A stretch of 64,000 nt of DNA from Candidatus Halocynthiibacter alkanivorans. Lineage in GTDB: Bacteria > Pseudomonadota > Alphaproteobacteria > Rhodobacterales > Rhodobacteraceae. Shown piece after piece: positions 45,333-56,210 of the stretch (position 1 is the first letter of the stretch; every line of letters starts with the position of its first letter). The DNA lies in NCBI RefSeq assembly GCF_003333265.1, contig NZ_QOLB01000066.1:1-64000 (forward strand). Direction: 5' to 3'. The position numbers and the translations under genes were made by a program. Under the pieces are notes generated by a model, which was given only the letters and a program-made list of their open reading frames with translations, ran no database searches and was not told the DNA's origin.

Positions 45333-45944
45333 CTACAAAAACCTGTATTCCCGCGCTTTTTTAAGCGCCTCAGATGTCGTTCGGGCGCCTAATCGGACCC
45401 GTGCTGAACTGAGGCGCGCTTTTAATGCACTTTCTGAAATCCCAAGCTTTGCTGCTGCGGCAGTATGCCGGTCCCCTTCGGCAATAAGGCGCAACGCCTC
45501 TGTCTGCGCATCCGTCAGATTTGTCGGAGGCTCAGCAGCTACGTGCAAAGCATGGGTTAATATTTCTAATTCTTTGATCTCACCGTCACTGAACTCCCGG
45601 TCATCCCGCGCCACACCAATAATGGAACGTGATTTGATCGGACCACAGGAAACAACAGCACCAAAGAGCAGCCCATGCTCTTTCGCCTGGCCGATGATGT
45701 TAAACGGATCCGGAAGCTTGATTTCACTCCAGCGTGTCGCCCCGCGCGTGCCCAGACCCCAAAAGACCAGCGGATCTCTCAGCGCAAAAACATTTTCATC
45801 ATATTTGGTGGTCCAGGCGGGATCATAGGTTCGCCGGTAAACCAGTGGCGCCGCAAAGCGAATATGCAGCCCGGCCGAAAAACCACAAGGCGACATCTCT
45901 TCCAGCCTGCCGAACAGGGTCTCTAATTCAGTGGTCCTGGACAT
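45333..45944 (-). CDS. LuxR-family quorum-sensing regulator
   Basis: A 203-residue regulator paired with luxI. The N-terminal autoinducer domain keeps Trp44, Tyr48, Asp57 and Trp72 in the positions used by TraR-type proteins. The C-terminal helix-turn-helix (about 145-200, NLTDAQTEALRLIAEGD, SESALKARLSSAR) is recognisable but departs from the usual consensus (R at the usual recognition-helix H). Start is ATG 45944 or GTG 45953; neither has a strong ribosome binding site. It lies next to the ribosomal cluster. Confidence 0.85.
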   Translation of the reverse strand: MSRTTELETLFGRLEEMSPCGFSAGLHIRFAAPLVYRRTYDPAWTTKYDENVFALRDPLVFWGLGTRGATRWSEIKLPDPFNIIGQAKEHGLLFGAVVSCGPIKSRSIIGVARDDREFSDGEIKELEILTHALHVAAEPPTNLTDAQTEALRLIAEGDRHTAAAAKLGISESALKARLSSARVRLGARTTSEALKKAREYRFL

Positions 45945-46051
45945 TGTATTCACTTTTGATATTGCCGCGTCTCTGCTCTACTTGAAGTTGCCAATCTATA
46001 ATCCGAATCAACGGTAAATTGGTTCGCTGCATTTTACAACGAGCAGCATGC

Positions 46052-46070
46052 AATTTGGTTAAACCCAATT
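46052..46070. promoter_or_regulatory. Imperfect dyad upstream of luxR
   Basis: AATTTGGTTAAACCCAATT is a 19-bp dyad with one mismatched pair, centred about 117 bases before the luxR ATG. Length and symmetry resemble lux-type boxes; assignment is inference. Confidence 0.4.
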
Positions 46071-46136
46071 TAGCCGCTGCATTGCCGCCAGTACCCCAGC
46101 GAGTTGTTCCCGAAGGTTTGATCAAGATGCCCGTCA

Positions 46137-46161
46137 ACGTCAGCAATTGCAATGCTGACGT
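46137..46161. promoter_or_regulatory. Perfect 9+9 dyad upstream of luxR
   Basis: ACGTCAGCA (46137-46145) and TGCTGACGT (46153-46161) are perfect inverted repeats around a 7-base centre. It is a candidate operator or a hairpin behind rplQ. Confidence 0.4.
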
Positions 46162-46195
46162 CAGAGCAGATTGTCGCACAATTGCGACTCAAAAT

Positions 46196-46226
46196 GCAAA
46201 AAACCCCGCCAGAGACGGGGTTTTCT
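46196..46226 (-). terminator. Rho-independent terminator of the rpoA-rplQ end
   Basis: AAAACCCCG (46200-46208) and CGGGGTTTT (46216-46224) make a strong stem whose A-run becomes the U-tail on the minus strand. It ends the ribosomal cluster. Confidence 0.88.
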
Positions 46227-46255
46227 TATCATTCCGACCGCAAGCAGCCCGACAC

Positions 46256-46678
46256 TTATTCTGCAGCTTCTTCCGCTTCCAGACGAGCGCGATCAGCCGC
46301 GCCTTTGGCAGAAACATCGCGTTCAACGAATTCGATGATCGCCATCGGAGCCATGTCACCATACCGGAAACCGGCTCTCAGAACGCGGACATAACCACCC
46401 TGACGCTCAGCATAACGCGGGCCGAGGACTTCGAACAGTTTTGCAACGTCCTTGTCTTCTTTCAGCTGCGAAGCCGCCTGACGGCGGGCGTGCAGGTCGC
46501 CGCGTTTGCCCAGCGTGATGAGCTTCTCGATGTAACGACGAAGTTCTTTGGCTTTGGGCACGGTTGTTTTGATCTGCTCATGCTCGATGAGCGAGCCGGC
46601 CATGTTCGACAGCAGAGCTTTACGGTGCTCATGGGTGCGATTGAGGCGGCGGTAGCCTTTTGCGTGACGCATTGTCAT
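46256..46678 (-). CDS. rplQ: 50S ribosomal protein L17
   Basis: A 140-residue L17 with [21 protein letters not shown] and a C-terminal tail longer than in E. coli (127), ending EAEEAAE. Last gene of the alpha operon, before a strong terminator. Confidence 0.97.
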   Translation of the reverse strand: MTMRHAKGYRRLNRTHEHRKALLSNMAGSLIEHEQIKTTVPKAKELRRYIEKLITLGKRGDLHARRQAASQLKEDKDVAKLFEVLGPRYAERQGGYVRVLRAGFRYGDMAPMAIIEFVERDVSAKGAADRARLEAEEAAE

Positions 46679-46778
46679 CTCCTAAAGTATTTGTTTTTGC
46701 TTTGTCTGGCGGCCCATGCGTGTAGGCCACTCTCCTTGGGGCTCGCGCCCATTCATTCCCCGGCGGTCCGGGCATTCA

Positions 46779-46800
46779 GGGGGCCGCTCACGCAGCCCCC
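46779..46800 (-). other. Hairpin between rpoA and rplQ
   Basis: GGGGGCCGC (46779-46787) and GCAGCCCCC (46792-46800) form a 9-bp stem; on the minus strand the loop reads GTGA, a GNRA tetraloop. It starts six bases after the rpoA stop and has no U-tail, so it may protect or process the message. Confidence 0.5.
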
Positions 46801-46805
46801 AAATC

Positions 46806-47822
46806 TCAGAACTGGTCTTCGAATTTCTTCGCCAGGTCTTCGATGTTCTCTGGTGGCCATTCTTCGACATCCATGCCGAGGTGCAGGCCCATGCCCGAAA
46901 GCACTTCTTTGATCTCGTTCAGAGACTTGCGGCCGAAGTTCGGCGTCCGCAGCATTTCTGCTTCGGTCTTCTGGATCAGATCGCCGATGTAAACGATGTT
47001 GTCGTTTTTCAGGCAGTTTGCGGAGCGGACCGACAGTTCAAGCTCGTCAACCTTCTTCAGCAGAAGCGGGTTAAACTCGAGACCGTCATCTTCTTCCTGA
47101 CGACTAGCCGACTCAGGCTCATCAAAGTTCACGAAGATCGACAGTTGATCCTGCAGGATGCGCGCCGCATAGGCCACGGCGTCCTCAGGTGTCACCGATC
47201 CGTCTGTTTCCAGCTTCAGTGTCAGCTTATCATAATCCAGCACCTGGCCCTCACGGGTGGGCTGCACGTCATAAGACACTTTGGTCACAGGCGAATAGAT
47301 CGCATCGATCGGAATCAGACCGATGGGCGCGTCTTCCGGCTTGTTTTTCTCGGCAGAGATATAACCTTTGCCGGTGTTCACAGTCAGCTCCATGAACAGA
47401 TCGGCACCGTCATCCAGGTGACAGATCACGTGATCTTTGTTCAGGATCTCGATCCCAGCGGATTCCGAAATGTCGCCAGCCGTCACAACCATCGGGCCTT
47501 TGGCCGAGATGGACAGACGTTTGGAGCCTTCGACTTCCATGCGGATCGCGACACCTTTCAGGTTCAGGATCACATCGGTCACGTCTTCACGTACACCGGG
47601 AACAGACGAAAACTCGTGCAGAACATTGTCGATCTGAACGCTTGTGATCGCAGCACCCTGCAGCGATGACAACAGAATGCGACGCAGCGCATTGCCCAGT
47701 GTCAGGCCGAAACCGCGTTCCAGCGGCTCCGCGACAACTGTTGCCTGACGCGCAGGATCATTGCCTGGTTTAACGTCCAGTTGCTGCGGCTTAATGAGCT
47801 CTGCCCAATTCTTGTGGATCAT
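46806..47822 (-). CDS. rpoA: DNA-directed RNA polymerase alpha subunit
   Basis: A 338-residue alpha subunit. N-terminal dimer domain ([18 protein letters not shown]) and C-terminal DNA-binding domain from about 250 with NLKND-like [19 protein letters not shown] and [22 protein letters not shown]. It is needed for transcription assembly. Confidence 0.98.
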   Translation of the reverse strand: MIHKNWAELIKPQQLDVKPGNDPARQATVVAEPLERGFGLTLGNALRRILLSSLQGAAITSVQIDNVLHEFSSVPGVREDVTDVILNLKGVAIRMEVEGSKRLSISAKGPMVVTAGDISESAGIEILNKDHVICHLDDGADLFMELTVNTGKGYISAEKNKPEDAPIGLIPIDAIYSPVTKVSYDVQPTREGQVLDYDKLTLKLETDGSVTPEDAVAYAARILQDQLSIFVNFDEPESASRQEEDDGLEFNPLLLKKVDELELSVRSANCLKNDNIVYIGDLIQKTEAEMLRTPNFGRKSLNEIKEVLSGMGLHLGMDVEEWPPENIEDLAKKFEDQF

Positions 47823-47892
47823 GCGTTAGCCTCCATACCTGTCTTTCGCCCATGTCCGTAAGCGGAAGACGCCCGAGGTTAAAAATGCCAGA

Positions 47893-47920
47893 CACGGGCC
47901 GCGCCAAAACGCAGCCCGTG
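47893..47920 (-). other. Hairpin between rpsK and rpoA
   Basis: CACGGGC (47893-47899) and GCCCGTG (47914-47920) form a 7-bp stem. On the minus strand TGGCATTTTT follows, so partial termination before rpoA is possible. Confidence 0.5.
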
Positions 47921-47933
47921 CAAATCGTAAAAC

Positions 47934-48323
47934 TTAAACGCGGCGGCGCTTAGGCGGACGACAGCCGTTGTGTGCCATTGGAGTAACGTCACGGATCGAT
48001 GTGATGTTCAGGCCAATTGCAGCCAAAGCGCGAAGTGCGGATTCACGGCCCGAACCAGGACCCTGAACTTCGACTTCCAGTGTTTTCAGACCATGTTCCT
48101 GCGCTTTTTTACCAGCGTCTTCAGCAGCCATCTGAGCAGCATAAGGAGTCGATTTACGCGACCCTTTGAAACCCATTGTACCGGCGGAAGACCAGGCAAT
48201 CGCATTTCCCTGAACGTCAGAGATAAGGATCTTGGTGTTGTTGAACGAGCTGTTCACATGTGCCACGCCTGCGGCAATGTTCTTACGCTCTTTTTTCTTC
48301 GTGCGGGATTTATCGCGTGCCAT
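47934..48323 (-). CDS. rpsK: 30S ribosomal protein S11
   Basis: A 129-residue S11 with [20 protein letters not shown] and C-terminal [18 protein letters not shown], complete for the family. 16 bases after rpsM. Confidence 0.98.
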   Translation of the reverse strand: MARDKSRTKKKERKNIAAGVAHVNSSFNNTKILISDVQGNAIAWSSAGTMGFKGSRKSTPYAAQMAAEDAGKKAQEHGLKTLEVEVQGPGSGRESALRALAAIGLNITSIRDVTPMAHNGCRPPKRRRV

Positions 48324-48339
48324 TGATCAGAACCCTCCC

Positions 48340-48708
48340 TTACTTCTTCTTACCAGCAATAGCCCGTGCAGGGCCTTTGCGAGTACGTGCGTTTGTATGA
48401 GTACGCTGACCACGGACAGGCAGGTTACGACGGTGACGCAGGCCACGGTAGCAACCAAGATCCATCAGGCGCTTGATATTCATCTGAGTTTCACGACGCA
48501 GGTCGCCTTCAACGGCGTAGTTTGCGTCGATATGCTCGCGGATCGCCAGAATTTCAGTGTCGGCCAGCTCGTTAACACGGCGGGTGACGTCGATACTTAC
48601 AGCTTCGCAGATTGCTTCTGCAGATGTTGTACCGATACCCGTGATATAAGTCAGGGCGATAGGTACGCGTTTAGAGGTCGGCAGGTTAACGCCGGCAATA
48701 CGTGCCAC
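48340..48708 (-). CDS. rpsM: 30S ribosomal protein S13
   Basis: A 122-residue S13 ([21 protein letters not shown] ... [18 protein letters not shown]). The start codon is GTG, unusual for this gene, with AAAGGAAGAG upstream. A promoter lies in the adk-rpsM gap. Confidence 0.97.
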   Translation of the reverse strand: MARIAGVNLPTSKRVPIALTYITGIGTTSAEAICEAVSIDVTRRVNELADTEILAIREHIDANYAVEGDLRRETQMNIKRLMDLGCYRGLRHRRNLPVRGQRTHTNARTRKGPARAIAGKKK

Positions 48709-48861
48709 GTGTCTCTTCCTTTCGTTGCGATTCCGTAGTTCCGGAACCTTTTTTCACAACGCAGGCCCGAAGGAATTTCCTACGGGCCGTAGCTGAATTC
48801 AATGAAGTGGATTTTGCGAGGTGCGACCCCACTTTATCCGATTCCCCAGAGGGGATGTGTT

Positions 48862-48890
48862 GCATTACGGAGATATCCCAGCCCCGTCAA
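48862..48890 (-). promoter_or_regulatory. Promoter of rpsM-rpsK-rpoA-rplQ
   Basis: Minus-strand TTGACG (48885-48890) and TAATGC (48862-48867) are 17 bases apart. The -35 lies in the loop of a GCCCC/GGGGC hairpin (48881-48895) that may terminate adk. Confidence 0.6.
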
Positions 48891-48904
48891 GGGGCCGGGC
48901 AAAT

Positions 48905-49542
48905 TTAGCGTAAAGCGAGCTTGATTGACTTGGCGACATCTTCGATATCCGCCAGCCCGTTGACCGGGGTCAGATCACCTTTGGCATAATAATAGCCGAT
49001 CAGCGGTGAGGTCTTTTTGTAATATTCCATCAGCCGGGTTTTCAGCGCATCCGCATTGTCATCGGCACGGCGCTTCATGTCGGTGCCGCCGCAATTGTCG
49101 CAGACACCGTCAACAGCGGAGGGGCGGGTCTCGTCGTGATAGACCTCGCCGCACGTGCCACAGGTGTAGCGACCGGAGATCCGCTTGACCAAAGCCGCAT
49201 CATCGACGCGCATCTCAATCACCGCATCCAGCGTCGCCCCGTTGCGCGACAGCAGCTCGGCCAGGGCATCCGCCTGAGCCAGGGTGCGGGGAAAACCGTC
49301 AAAGATAAAACCAGCGCCGGTATCGGAACGGATTTTCTCGTCGATCAGACCGATGACGATCTCGTCCGTCACCAATTCCCCGGCGTCCATGACGGCCGCC
49401 ACTTTGAGCCCCATTTCAGTGCCGCTTGATTTGGCCTCTCGCAGCATGTCGCCGGTCGAGAGCTGGATCATGCCCAGCTCTTCAACCAACCGGCGTGCCT
49501 GAGTGCCTTTGCCGGCGCCAGGTGGGCCGAGAAGGATAATAT

Positions 49543-49546
<4 letters not shown>
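48905..49546 (-). CDS. adk: Adenylate kinase, zinc-lid form
   Basis: A 213-residue adenylate kinase converting ATP and AMP to ADP. P-loop GPPGAGKGT near 7-15, FDGFPRT, and a lid with Cys129, Cys132, Cys149 and Cys152 that form a zinc site. It overlaps secY by four bases. Confidence 0.97.
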
Positions 49547-50904
<1,358 letters not shown>

Positions 50905-50922
50905 TCGCAGTCTCTTTCATAT

Positions 50923-50956
50923 AAAAAACGCCGCCGTACGGTTTCCCGACGGCGGC
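50923..50956 (-). terminator. Rho-independent terminator or attenuator upstream of secY
   Basis: GCCGCCGT (50930-50937) and ACGGCGGC (50949-50956) form a perfect 8-bp stem; the A-run at 50923-50928 becomes a six-base U-tract on the minus strand. It lies between rplO and secY, 19 bases before the secY ATG. Confidence 0.75.
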
Positions 50957-51008
50957 ATTTGGAAAACTAGAAGAAGATGTAAGGGGCCGGAGCCGCTCTC
51001 ACAAGTCC

Positions 51009-51476
51009 TTATTCTGCCGCAGCCGCCACAGAAAGCGAACCGCCGGCTTTTGCAACAGCTTCAACAGCCGATTTGGAAGCGCCGGTGACGTTCAGTGTCA
51101 GCTTGGATGTGACTTCACCTTTGGAGAGAACACGCACACCGTCCAGCTTGCGGCGGATAACACCGGAAGCGACCAGCACGTCTTCGTTGATCTCTGCAGA
51201 TGCGTCGATTTTGCCGGCTTCAACGAATTTCTGGATCAGACCCAGGTTGATAACAGCATATTTCTTCCGGTTTGGTTTGGTGAAACCACGTTTTGGAAGA
51301 CGCTGGTACAAAGGCATTTGACCGCCTTCAAACCCTTTGATCGCCACACCCGAACGGGATTTCTGACCTTTGATACCACGGCCACCCATTTTACCGGTGC
51401 CGGACCCAGGACCACGGCCAACGCGTTTGCGGGATTTTGTTGCACCTGGGTTGTCGTGCAGTTCATTCAATTTCAT
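51009..51476 (-). CDS. rplO: 50S ribosomal protein L15
   Basis: A 155-residue L15 with [21 protein letters not shown] and [16 protein letters not shown]; the C-terminus is alanine/glutamate-rich. It starts the second part of the spc operon, after rpiB. Promoter candidate upstream. Confidence 0.97.
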   Translation of the reverse strand: MKLNELHDNPGATKSRKRVGRGPGSGTGKMGGRGIKGQKSRSGVAIKGFEGGQMPLYQRLPKRGFTKPNRKKYAVINLGLIQKFVEAGKIDASAEINEDVLVASGVIRRKLDGVRVLSKGEVTSKLTLNVTGASKSAVEAVAKAGGSLSVAAAAE

Positions 51477-51779
51477 GTCGCTACTCCTTTGCCGGAACTG
51501 ACCCCCAGCGACGGAAGATCAAACACGGCTTTTGCATATTGATTCTGTGCCCCCAAAAGGCCACTGGCTGCGTATAGACGCGTTGCAGCGCAGGATCAAG
51601 GGTGTTGGGTGAGGCCTGAGCAGGCGCACTGATAACGAAGCCTGGTTCAGGACTCATGAACGGCGATGATCCGCGCAGGGGTCAGGTGATGGTTGGGGAT
51701 CGGGCAACTCACAAATTACCCGTGATCATGGCTCTTTCGGGTTAAAGAGATACCGCCAGAGCAGCCCCGATGAGCAGTT
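51477..51779. other. rpiB-rplO spacer, no gene
   Basis: The 303 bases between rplO and rpiB hold no supported gene. They contain the rplO promoter and a short CTCTTT/AAAGAG hairpin (51732-51749) downstream of rpiB. Confidence 0.5.
51571..51599 (-). promoter_or_regulatory. Promoter of rplO
   Basis: Minus-strand TTGATC (51594-51599) and TATACG (51571-51576) are 17 bases apart, giving a leader of about 90 bases before rplO. Confidence 0.6.
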
Positions 51780-52229
51780 CTACCCTTCCAGCGCGTTGAT
51801 CATCTCCACCCGCATGGCGTGCCGGCCGCCCTCGAACTCGGCATTCAAAAACCCGTCCACGATCTCAAGCGCCAGACCTTCGCCGATCACGCGGGCGCCC
51901 AACGCCAGCATGTTGGCATCGTTGTGCTGGCGGATCATGCCGGCCGAGAATGCATCGGCACAGACGCCGCAGCGGATGCCTTTTATCTTGTTCGCCGCCA
52001 TCATGATGCCCTGGCCTGTGCCGCACAGAATGATGCCCAGCCGGCAATCGCCGGTCGCGACTCGCCGCGCCGCCGCTTCGCCATGCTTGGGGTAATGTGT
52101 GCTTTCAGGTGATGTGGGCCCGATATCGACCACTTCCCAGCCCCGCGCCGCAATATGATCGGCAATCACCTGTCGAAGCGGGATCGCGGCATGGTCGCTG
52201 GAAAGAACGATGCGGTTGTTGGCTGTCAT
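51780..52229 (-). CDS. rpiB: Ribose-5-phosphate isomerase B
   Basis: A 149-residue RpiB/LacAB-type isomerase interconverting ribose-5-phosphate and ribulose-5-phosphate. Active-site stretch SSDHAAIPLR at 10-19, CGTGQGIMMAANKIKGIR near 69-86 and MIRQHNDANMLALGARVIG. It is inserted between rplO and rpmD of the spc operon, with its own promoter. Confidence 0.94.
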   Translation of the reverse strand: MTANNRIVLSSDHAAIPLRQVIADHIAARGWEVVDIGPTSPESTHYPKHGEAAARRVATGDCRLGIILCGTGQGIMMAANKIKGIRCGVCADAFSAGMIRQHNDANMLALGARVIGEGLALEIVDGFLNAEFEGGRHAMRVEMINALEG

Positions 52230-52486
52230 TGAGACGTTGTCCTGTAACTCGAGGAAATCGGGCTGTTGGGCCGGGTAGTCCCGTGAAAACCCGACTGTTG
52301 AATCGGCATTATCATATCAAACTGGGAGGAGCTACGCAAAGTGCACCGCACGTTATGTTTCTGAGACCGCGTGCTACGGCTGCTCTCCGACAGGACTTGC
52401 CTTGCCCCCTGCCCTGTCTGAGCGTGGCAGCCAGCCTGGCCACCGCCGACACCTCGCTCACAGTAAACAGCCAAACATAGAAAAAA
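52230..52486. other. rpiB upstream region, no gene
   Basis: About 250 bases between rpiB and the rpmD terminator hold no supported gene. They contain the rpiB promoter (52311-52339). Confidence 0.5.
52311..52339 (-). promoter_or_regulatory. Promoter of rpiB
   Basis: Minus-strand TTGCGT (52334-52339) and TATGAT (52311-52316) are 17 bases apart, about 80 bases before the rpiB start. Confidence 0.6.
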
Positions 52487-52510
52487 CGCCCCACATTGCT
52501 GCGGGGCGCC
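52481..52510 (-). terminator. Rho-independent terminator of rpmD
   Basis: CGCCCC (52487-52492) and GGGGCG (52503-52508); the A6 run at 52481-52486 becomes the U-tract on the minus strand. It ends the first part of the spc operon. Confidence 0.75.
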
Positions 52511-52544
52511 TTTATGTCTGCATCAGGTCGGGTTGCCCCGGGCC

Positions 52545-52733
52545 TTAACCGCGTTCTTCGACGATCTCTACCATGTGAGAGATCTTGCGGATCATGCCGC
52601 GAACGGAAGGCGTATCTTCCAGTTCCCGTACACGATGCATTTTGTTCAGACCCAGGCCGATCAGCGTAGCGCGCTGGTCCTGTGGGCGGCGGATCGGAGA
52701 ACCGATCTGTTTGACGACGATGGTTTTTGCCAT
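52545..52733 (-). CDS. rpmD: 50S ribosomal protein L30
   Basis: A 62-residue L30 ([32 protein letters not shown]). 12 bases after rpsE and followed by a terminator instead of rplO. Confidence 0.96.
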   Translation of the reverse strand: MAKTIVVKQIGSPIRRPQDQRATLIGLGLNKMHRVRELEDTPSVRGMIRKISHMVEIVEERG

Positions 52734-52745
52734 GATGACGTCTCC

Positions 52746-53309
52746 TTATGCTTCAGCCGCAACGTCGACATCGGCTTCAGGCTTACGCAGAATATCTGCA
52801 ACCTTCTTACCGCGACGCTGTGCCACCGAACGGGGGCTGGCTTCTTTTTTCAGACCGTCGAGAGTGGCCCGGATCATGTTGTAGGGGTTCTGCGAGCCAA
52901 GCGACTTCGCAACAACGTCCTGGATACCGAGCATCTCGAATACCGCACGCATCGGACCACCGGCGATGATACCAGTACCCTGTGGGGCAGTACGCATGAC
53001 CACTTTACCAGCGCCGTGACGGCCCTCGATATCGTGGTGCAGTGTACGACCTTCACGCAGAGGTACGCGGATCATCTGACGTTTTGCCTGCTCGGTGGCT
53101 TTGCGAATGGCCTCAGGGACCTCTTTCGCTTTGCCTTTACCGAAGCCGACACGGCCCTTCTGATCGCCGACAACCACCAGAGCAGCAAAGCCAAAGCGCT
53201 TACCACCCTTAACGGTTTTCGACACACGGTTGATCGCTACGAGACGATCGGCGAATTCCGGGGTTTCGTCGCGATCGCGACGGTCCCGGCGTTTGTCTTC
53301 TCTTGCCAT
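52746..53309 (-). CDS. rpsE: 30S ribosomal protein S5
   Basis: A 187-residue S5. [28 protein letters not shown] and [17 protein letters not shown] are the double-stranded-RNA-binding and S5 signatures. N-terminus is charged ([13 protein letters not shown]). Confidence 0.97.
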   Translation of the reverse strand: MAREDKRRDRRDRDETPEFADRLVAINRVSKTVKGGKRFGFAALVVVGDQKGRVGFGKGKAKEVPEAIRKATEQAKRQMIRVPLREGRTLHHDIEGRHGAGKVVMRTAPQGTGIIAGGPMRAVFEMLGIQDVVAKSLGSQNPYNMIRATLDGLKKEASPRSVAQRRGKKVADILRKPEADVDVAAEA

Positions 53310-53321
53310 TCTATCGTCTCC

Positions 53322-53681
53322 TTAGAACTTCAGGCCGCCTTCACGCGCAGCGTTGGCCAAGGCCTTCACTTTGCCGTGAAAGAGGAAGCCACCCCGGTCG
53401 AAGTAGCACTCTTCGACGCCGGCTTTTTTCGCACGTTCCGCAATCGCAGCACCAATTTTGGTGGCTGCATCGACGTTGTTCTTGCCGACTACGCCCAGAT
53501 CTTTCTCCAGTGTGGAGGCAGATGCGAGTGTAACGCCATTCACGTCGTCGATCAGCTGAACGCTGATGTTCTTGTTTGAACGGTGTACAGAGAGACGGGC
53601 ACGCCCATCCGCTGTTTTCCGCAGTTTGTTCCGCACGCGCAGACGACGCTTGAGGAACAGGTCTCTTTTGCTGTTTGCCAT
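53322..53681 (-). CDS. rplR: 50S ribosomal protein L18
   Basis: A 119-residue L18, binding 5S r[21 protein letters not shown] and ending AREGGLKF. 11 bases after rplF. Confidence 0.97.
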   Translation of the reverse strand: MANSKRDLFLKRRLRVRNKLRKTADGRARLSVHRSNKNISVQLIDDVNGVTLASASTLEKDLGVVGKNNVDAATKIGAAIAERAKKAGVEECYFDRGGFLFHGKVKALANAAREGGLKF

Positions 53682-53692
53682 CTTGGTCGTCC

Positions 53693-54226
53693 TTACTTCT
53701 TCTTGCCTTCCTTACGGAAGATATACTCGCCTTTGTACGCAATGCCTTTGCCTTTGTAGGGCTCTGGTTTGCGCCATTCGCGGATGTTGGCCGCGACTTG
53801 TCCGACGAGCTGCGAATCAATGCCTTCAACGGCGATCTGAGTCGGTTTAGCAACCGTGATCGTGATCCCTTCAGGCACATCAAACAATACATCATGCGAG
53901 TAACCGAGAGCCAGTTTCAGGACGGAGCCCTGAAGCGCAGCACGATAACCAACACCTGTAATCACAAGCTCTTTCTTGAAACCGACGGTGACGCCGGTCA
54001 CAAGGTTCTGAATGCAGGTACGGGACATGCCCCACTGCTGACGAGCACGCTTTGACGAACCACGAGGTGTGATCGACACAGCATTGTCTTCAACCGAGAG
54101 TGTTACGTCGTCGGTCGCTTTGAAGCTCAGAACCCCTTTGGGACCCTTAACTTCGATGGCCTGGCCGGACACAGATGCGGAAACACCTGCGGGCAGCTCG
54201 ACCGGTTTCTTACCAATACGAGACAT
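53693..54226 (-). CDS. rplF: 50S ribosomal protein L6
   Basis: A 177-residue L6 ([20 protein letters not shown]-terminal [24 protein letters not shown]). Complete. Confidence 0.97.
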   Translation of the reverse strand: MSRIGKKPVELPAGVSASVSGQAIEVKGPKGVLSFKATDDVTLSVEDNAVSITPRGSSKRARQQWGMSRTCIQNLVTGVTVGFKKELVITGVGYRAALQGSVLKLALGYSHDVLFDVPEGITITVAKPTQIAVEGIDSQLVGQVAANIREWRKPEPYKGKGIAYKGEYIFRKEGKKK

Positions 54227-54237
54227 TACAGACCTCC

Positions 54238-54630
54238 TTAGAAGACGGTGCAGAGCACTTCGCCGCCAACATTGGCTGCGCGTGCGCTTGCGTCCGACAT
54301 CACACCTTTAGGTGTAGAGACAATCGACACACCCAGGCCCTGACGGACCGACGGGATGTCTTTGACGCCCATGTAAACACGACGACCAGGGGTGGAGACC
54401 CGCTTGACTTCGCGAATGACAGGAGTGCCTTCGTAATATTTGAGGCTGATTTCAAGAGCCGGATGTCCGTTGACATCGGTCTTGGCTTCATAGCCGCGGA
54501 TGTAGCCTTCGTCCTTGAGGACATCCAGAACCCAGGCACGAAGCTTGGACGCAGGAGTCATCACTGTGGACTTGCCACGCATCTGCGAGTTGCGGATACG
54601 TGTGAGCATATCACCGAGAGGATCGTTCAT
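54238..54630 (-). CDS. rpsH: 30S ribosomal protein S8
   Basis: A 130-residue S8 ([44 protein letters not shown]). In E. coli S8 represses the spc operon at rplE; no attempt was made to define that site here. Confidence 0.97.
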   Translation of the reverse strand: MNDPLGDMLTRIRNSQMRGKSTVMTPASKLRAWVLDVLKDEGYIRGYEAKTDVNGHPALEISLKYYEGTPVIREVKRVSTPGRRVYMGVKDIPSVRQGLGVSIVSTPKGVMSDASARAANVGGEVLCTVF

Positions 54631-54644
54631 TCTCTATACCCTCC

Positions 54645-54950
54645 TTACCAGCTCGACTTGACCATACCAGGGATCAGGCCATTAGAGCCCAGTTCCCGCA
54701 GCATGATCCGCGAAACTTTAAGCTTACGATAGTAAGCGTGTGGACGACCGGTAAGCTGACAACGATTGTGCAGCCGGGTCGCAGATGAATTGCGCGGCAG
54801 TTTCGCCAGTTTCAGATGCGCTTTAAAACGCTCTTCCATTGGCTTGTCTTTGTCGTTTGCGATTTCTTTCAGCGCAGCACGTTTAGTAGCAAACTTTGCC
54901 ACCAGTTGCTGACGCTTCACTTCGCGCGCGACCATGGATTTCTTAGCCAT
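54645..54950 (-). CDS. rpsN: 30S ribosomal protein S14
   Basis: A 101-residue S14 without zinc-finger cysteines (only Cys at [14 protein letters not shown]), the long form. Ends [11 protein letters not shown]. Confidence 0.96.
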   Translation of the reverse strand: MAKKSMVAREVKRQQLVAKFATKRAALKEIANDKDKPMEERFKAHLKLAKLPRNSSATRLHNRCQLTGRPHAYYRKLKVSRIMLRELGSNGLIPGMVKSSW

Positions 54951-54970
54951 ATCTAATTTTCCTCCCGCGA

Positions 54971-55534
54971 TCAGCTAGTGAAAGGCATGTTGAAACCAGT
55001 CAACAGCGCTTTCGCTTCCGCGTCGGTCTTCGCGGTGGTGGCAATAACAATGTCCATGCCCCAGTTTTCATCAACTTTATCAAAGTCGATTTCTGGGAAT
55101 ACAAGGTGCTCTTTAACACCCATGGCATAGTTGCCACGGCCATCAAAGCTCTTTGCCGATATGCCGCGGAAGTCGCGGATACGGGGCATTGCAACTGTGA
55201 TCAGACGGTCGAGAAACTCGTACATCCGCTCGCCACGCAGGGTCACTTTGGTCCCCAGAGGCATTTCTTCACGGACGCGGAAACCAGCGATCGATTTCTT
55301 GGCCTTGTTCACAACGGCCAGCTGGCCGGCGATCAGGGTCAGGTCTTGCTGAGCTGATTTCACTTTTTTGGAGTCACGAACAGCCGCGGCGCCACAACCA
55401 ATGTTCAGAACAATTTTGTCCAGACGTGGGATCTGCATGTCGTTTTTGTAGGAAAACTCTTCCTTCATCGCGGCGCGGATCACGTCTTTGTAAACTGTCT
55501 TCAGACGGGGGGTGTAATTTGCAGTATCGAGCAT
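54971..55534 (-). CDS. rplE: 50S ribosomal protein L5
   Basis: A 187-residue L5 ([42 protein letters not shown]). Its first base is the last base of rplX stop, a one-base overlap. Confidence 0.97.
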   Translation of the reverse strand: MLDTANYTPRLKTVYKDVIRAAMKEEFSYKNDMQIPRLDKIVLNIGCGAAAVRDSKKVKSAQQDLTLIAGQLAVVNKAKKSIAGFRVREEMPLGTKVTLRGERMYEFLDRLITVAMPRIRDFRGISAKSFDGRGNYAMGVKEHLVFPEIDFDKVDENWGMDIVIATTAKTDAEAKALLTGFNMPFTS

Positions 55535-55839
55535 CAGATCACGTCTCCCGTGGTCTTGGCGAAGCGTACCTTTTTGTCGTCTTCCATACGGAAGCCAACA
55601 CGGGTTGCTTTACCATTGGCGTCGAGCAGTGACAGGTTCGACAGCGCGATAGGCATCGCGGTTGGCACACGGCCGCCCTGCGAGTCCTGCGACTGACGCT
55701 GGTGACGGATGGCGACGTTGACGCCTTCCACAACTGCTTTACCGGCAGAAGGGTTCACAGAGGTGATTTCACCCTGTTTGCCTTTGTCTTTGCCGGTGAG
55801 CACGACGATTTTATCGCCTTTTTTCAACTTAGCAGCCAT
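55534..55839 (-). CDS. rplX: 50S ribosomal protein L24
   Basis: A 101-residue L24 with the KOW motif [20 protein letters not shown]. One base after rplN. Confidence 0.97.
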   Translation of the reverse strand: MAAKLKKGDKIVVLTGKDKGKQGEITSVNPSAGKAVVEGVNVAIRHQRQSQDSQGGRVPTAMPIALSNLSLLDANGKATRVGFRMEDDKKVRFAKTTGDVI

Positions 55840-55840
55840 C

Positions 55841-56209
55841 TTACAGCACCTCCGGTGCGAGCGAGATGATCTTCATAAAGTTTTTCGCGCGCAGTTCACG
55901 AACAACCGGGCCAAAGATACGGGTACCTACCGGCTCGTTGTTGTTGTTCAGGATCACAGCAGCGTTGCTGTCAAACTTGATTGCGGTGCCGTCTGGACGA
56001 CGGACTTGTTTTGCAGTGCGTACGACGACGGCCTTACGGACGTCCCCTTTTTTTACGCGACCGCGTGGAATGGCTTCCTTTACCGAGACGACAATGATGT
56101 CGCCTACGGATGCGTATCTACGCTTGGAACCACCCAGAACCTTAATGCACTGAACCCGGCGAGCGCCGGAGTTGTCAGCCACATCGAGATTGGTCTGCAT
56201 CTGGATCAT
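55841..56209 (-). CDS. rplN: 50S ribosomal protein L14
   Basis: A 122-residue L14 ([33 protein letters not shown]). A structured 81-base spacer precedes it. Confidence 0.98.
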   Translation of the reverse strand: MIQMQTNLDVADNSGARRVQCIKVLGGSKRRYASVGDIIVVSVKEAIPRGRVKKGDVRKAVVVRTAKQVRRPDGTAIKFDSNAAVILNNNNEPVGTRIFGPVVRELRAKNFMKIISLAPEVL

Positions 56210-56210
56210 G

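Larger units (their letters stand above)
45954..46195. other. luxR upstream region, no gene
   Basis: This 311-base spacer between luxR and rplQ holds no gene that I can support. It contains two dyads (46052-46070 and 46137-46161) and the rplQ terminator (46200-46224). Confidence 0.5.

Noticed and set aside
46137-46161. Reading the 9+9 dyad as the rplQ terminator
   Set aside because: A stronger terminator with an A-run lies just before it at 46200-46224, and this dyad has no U-tract.
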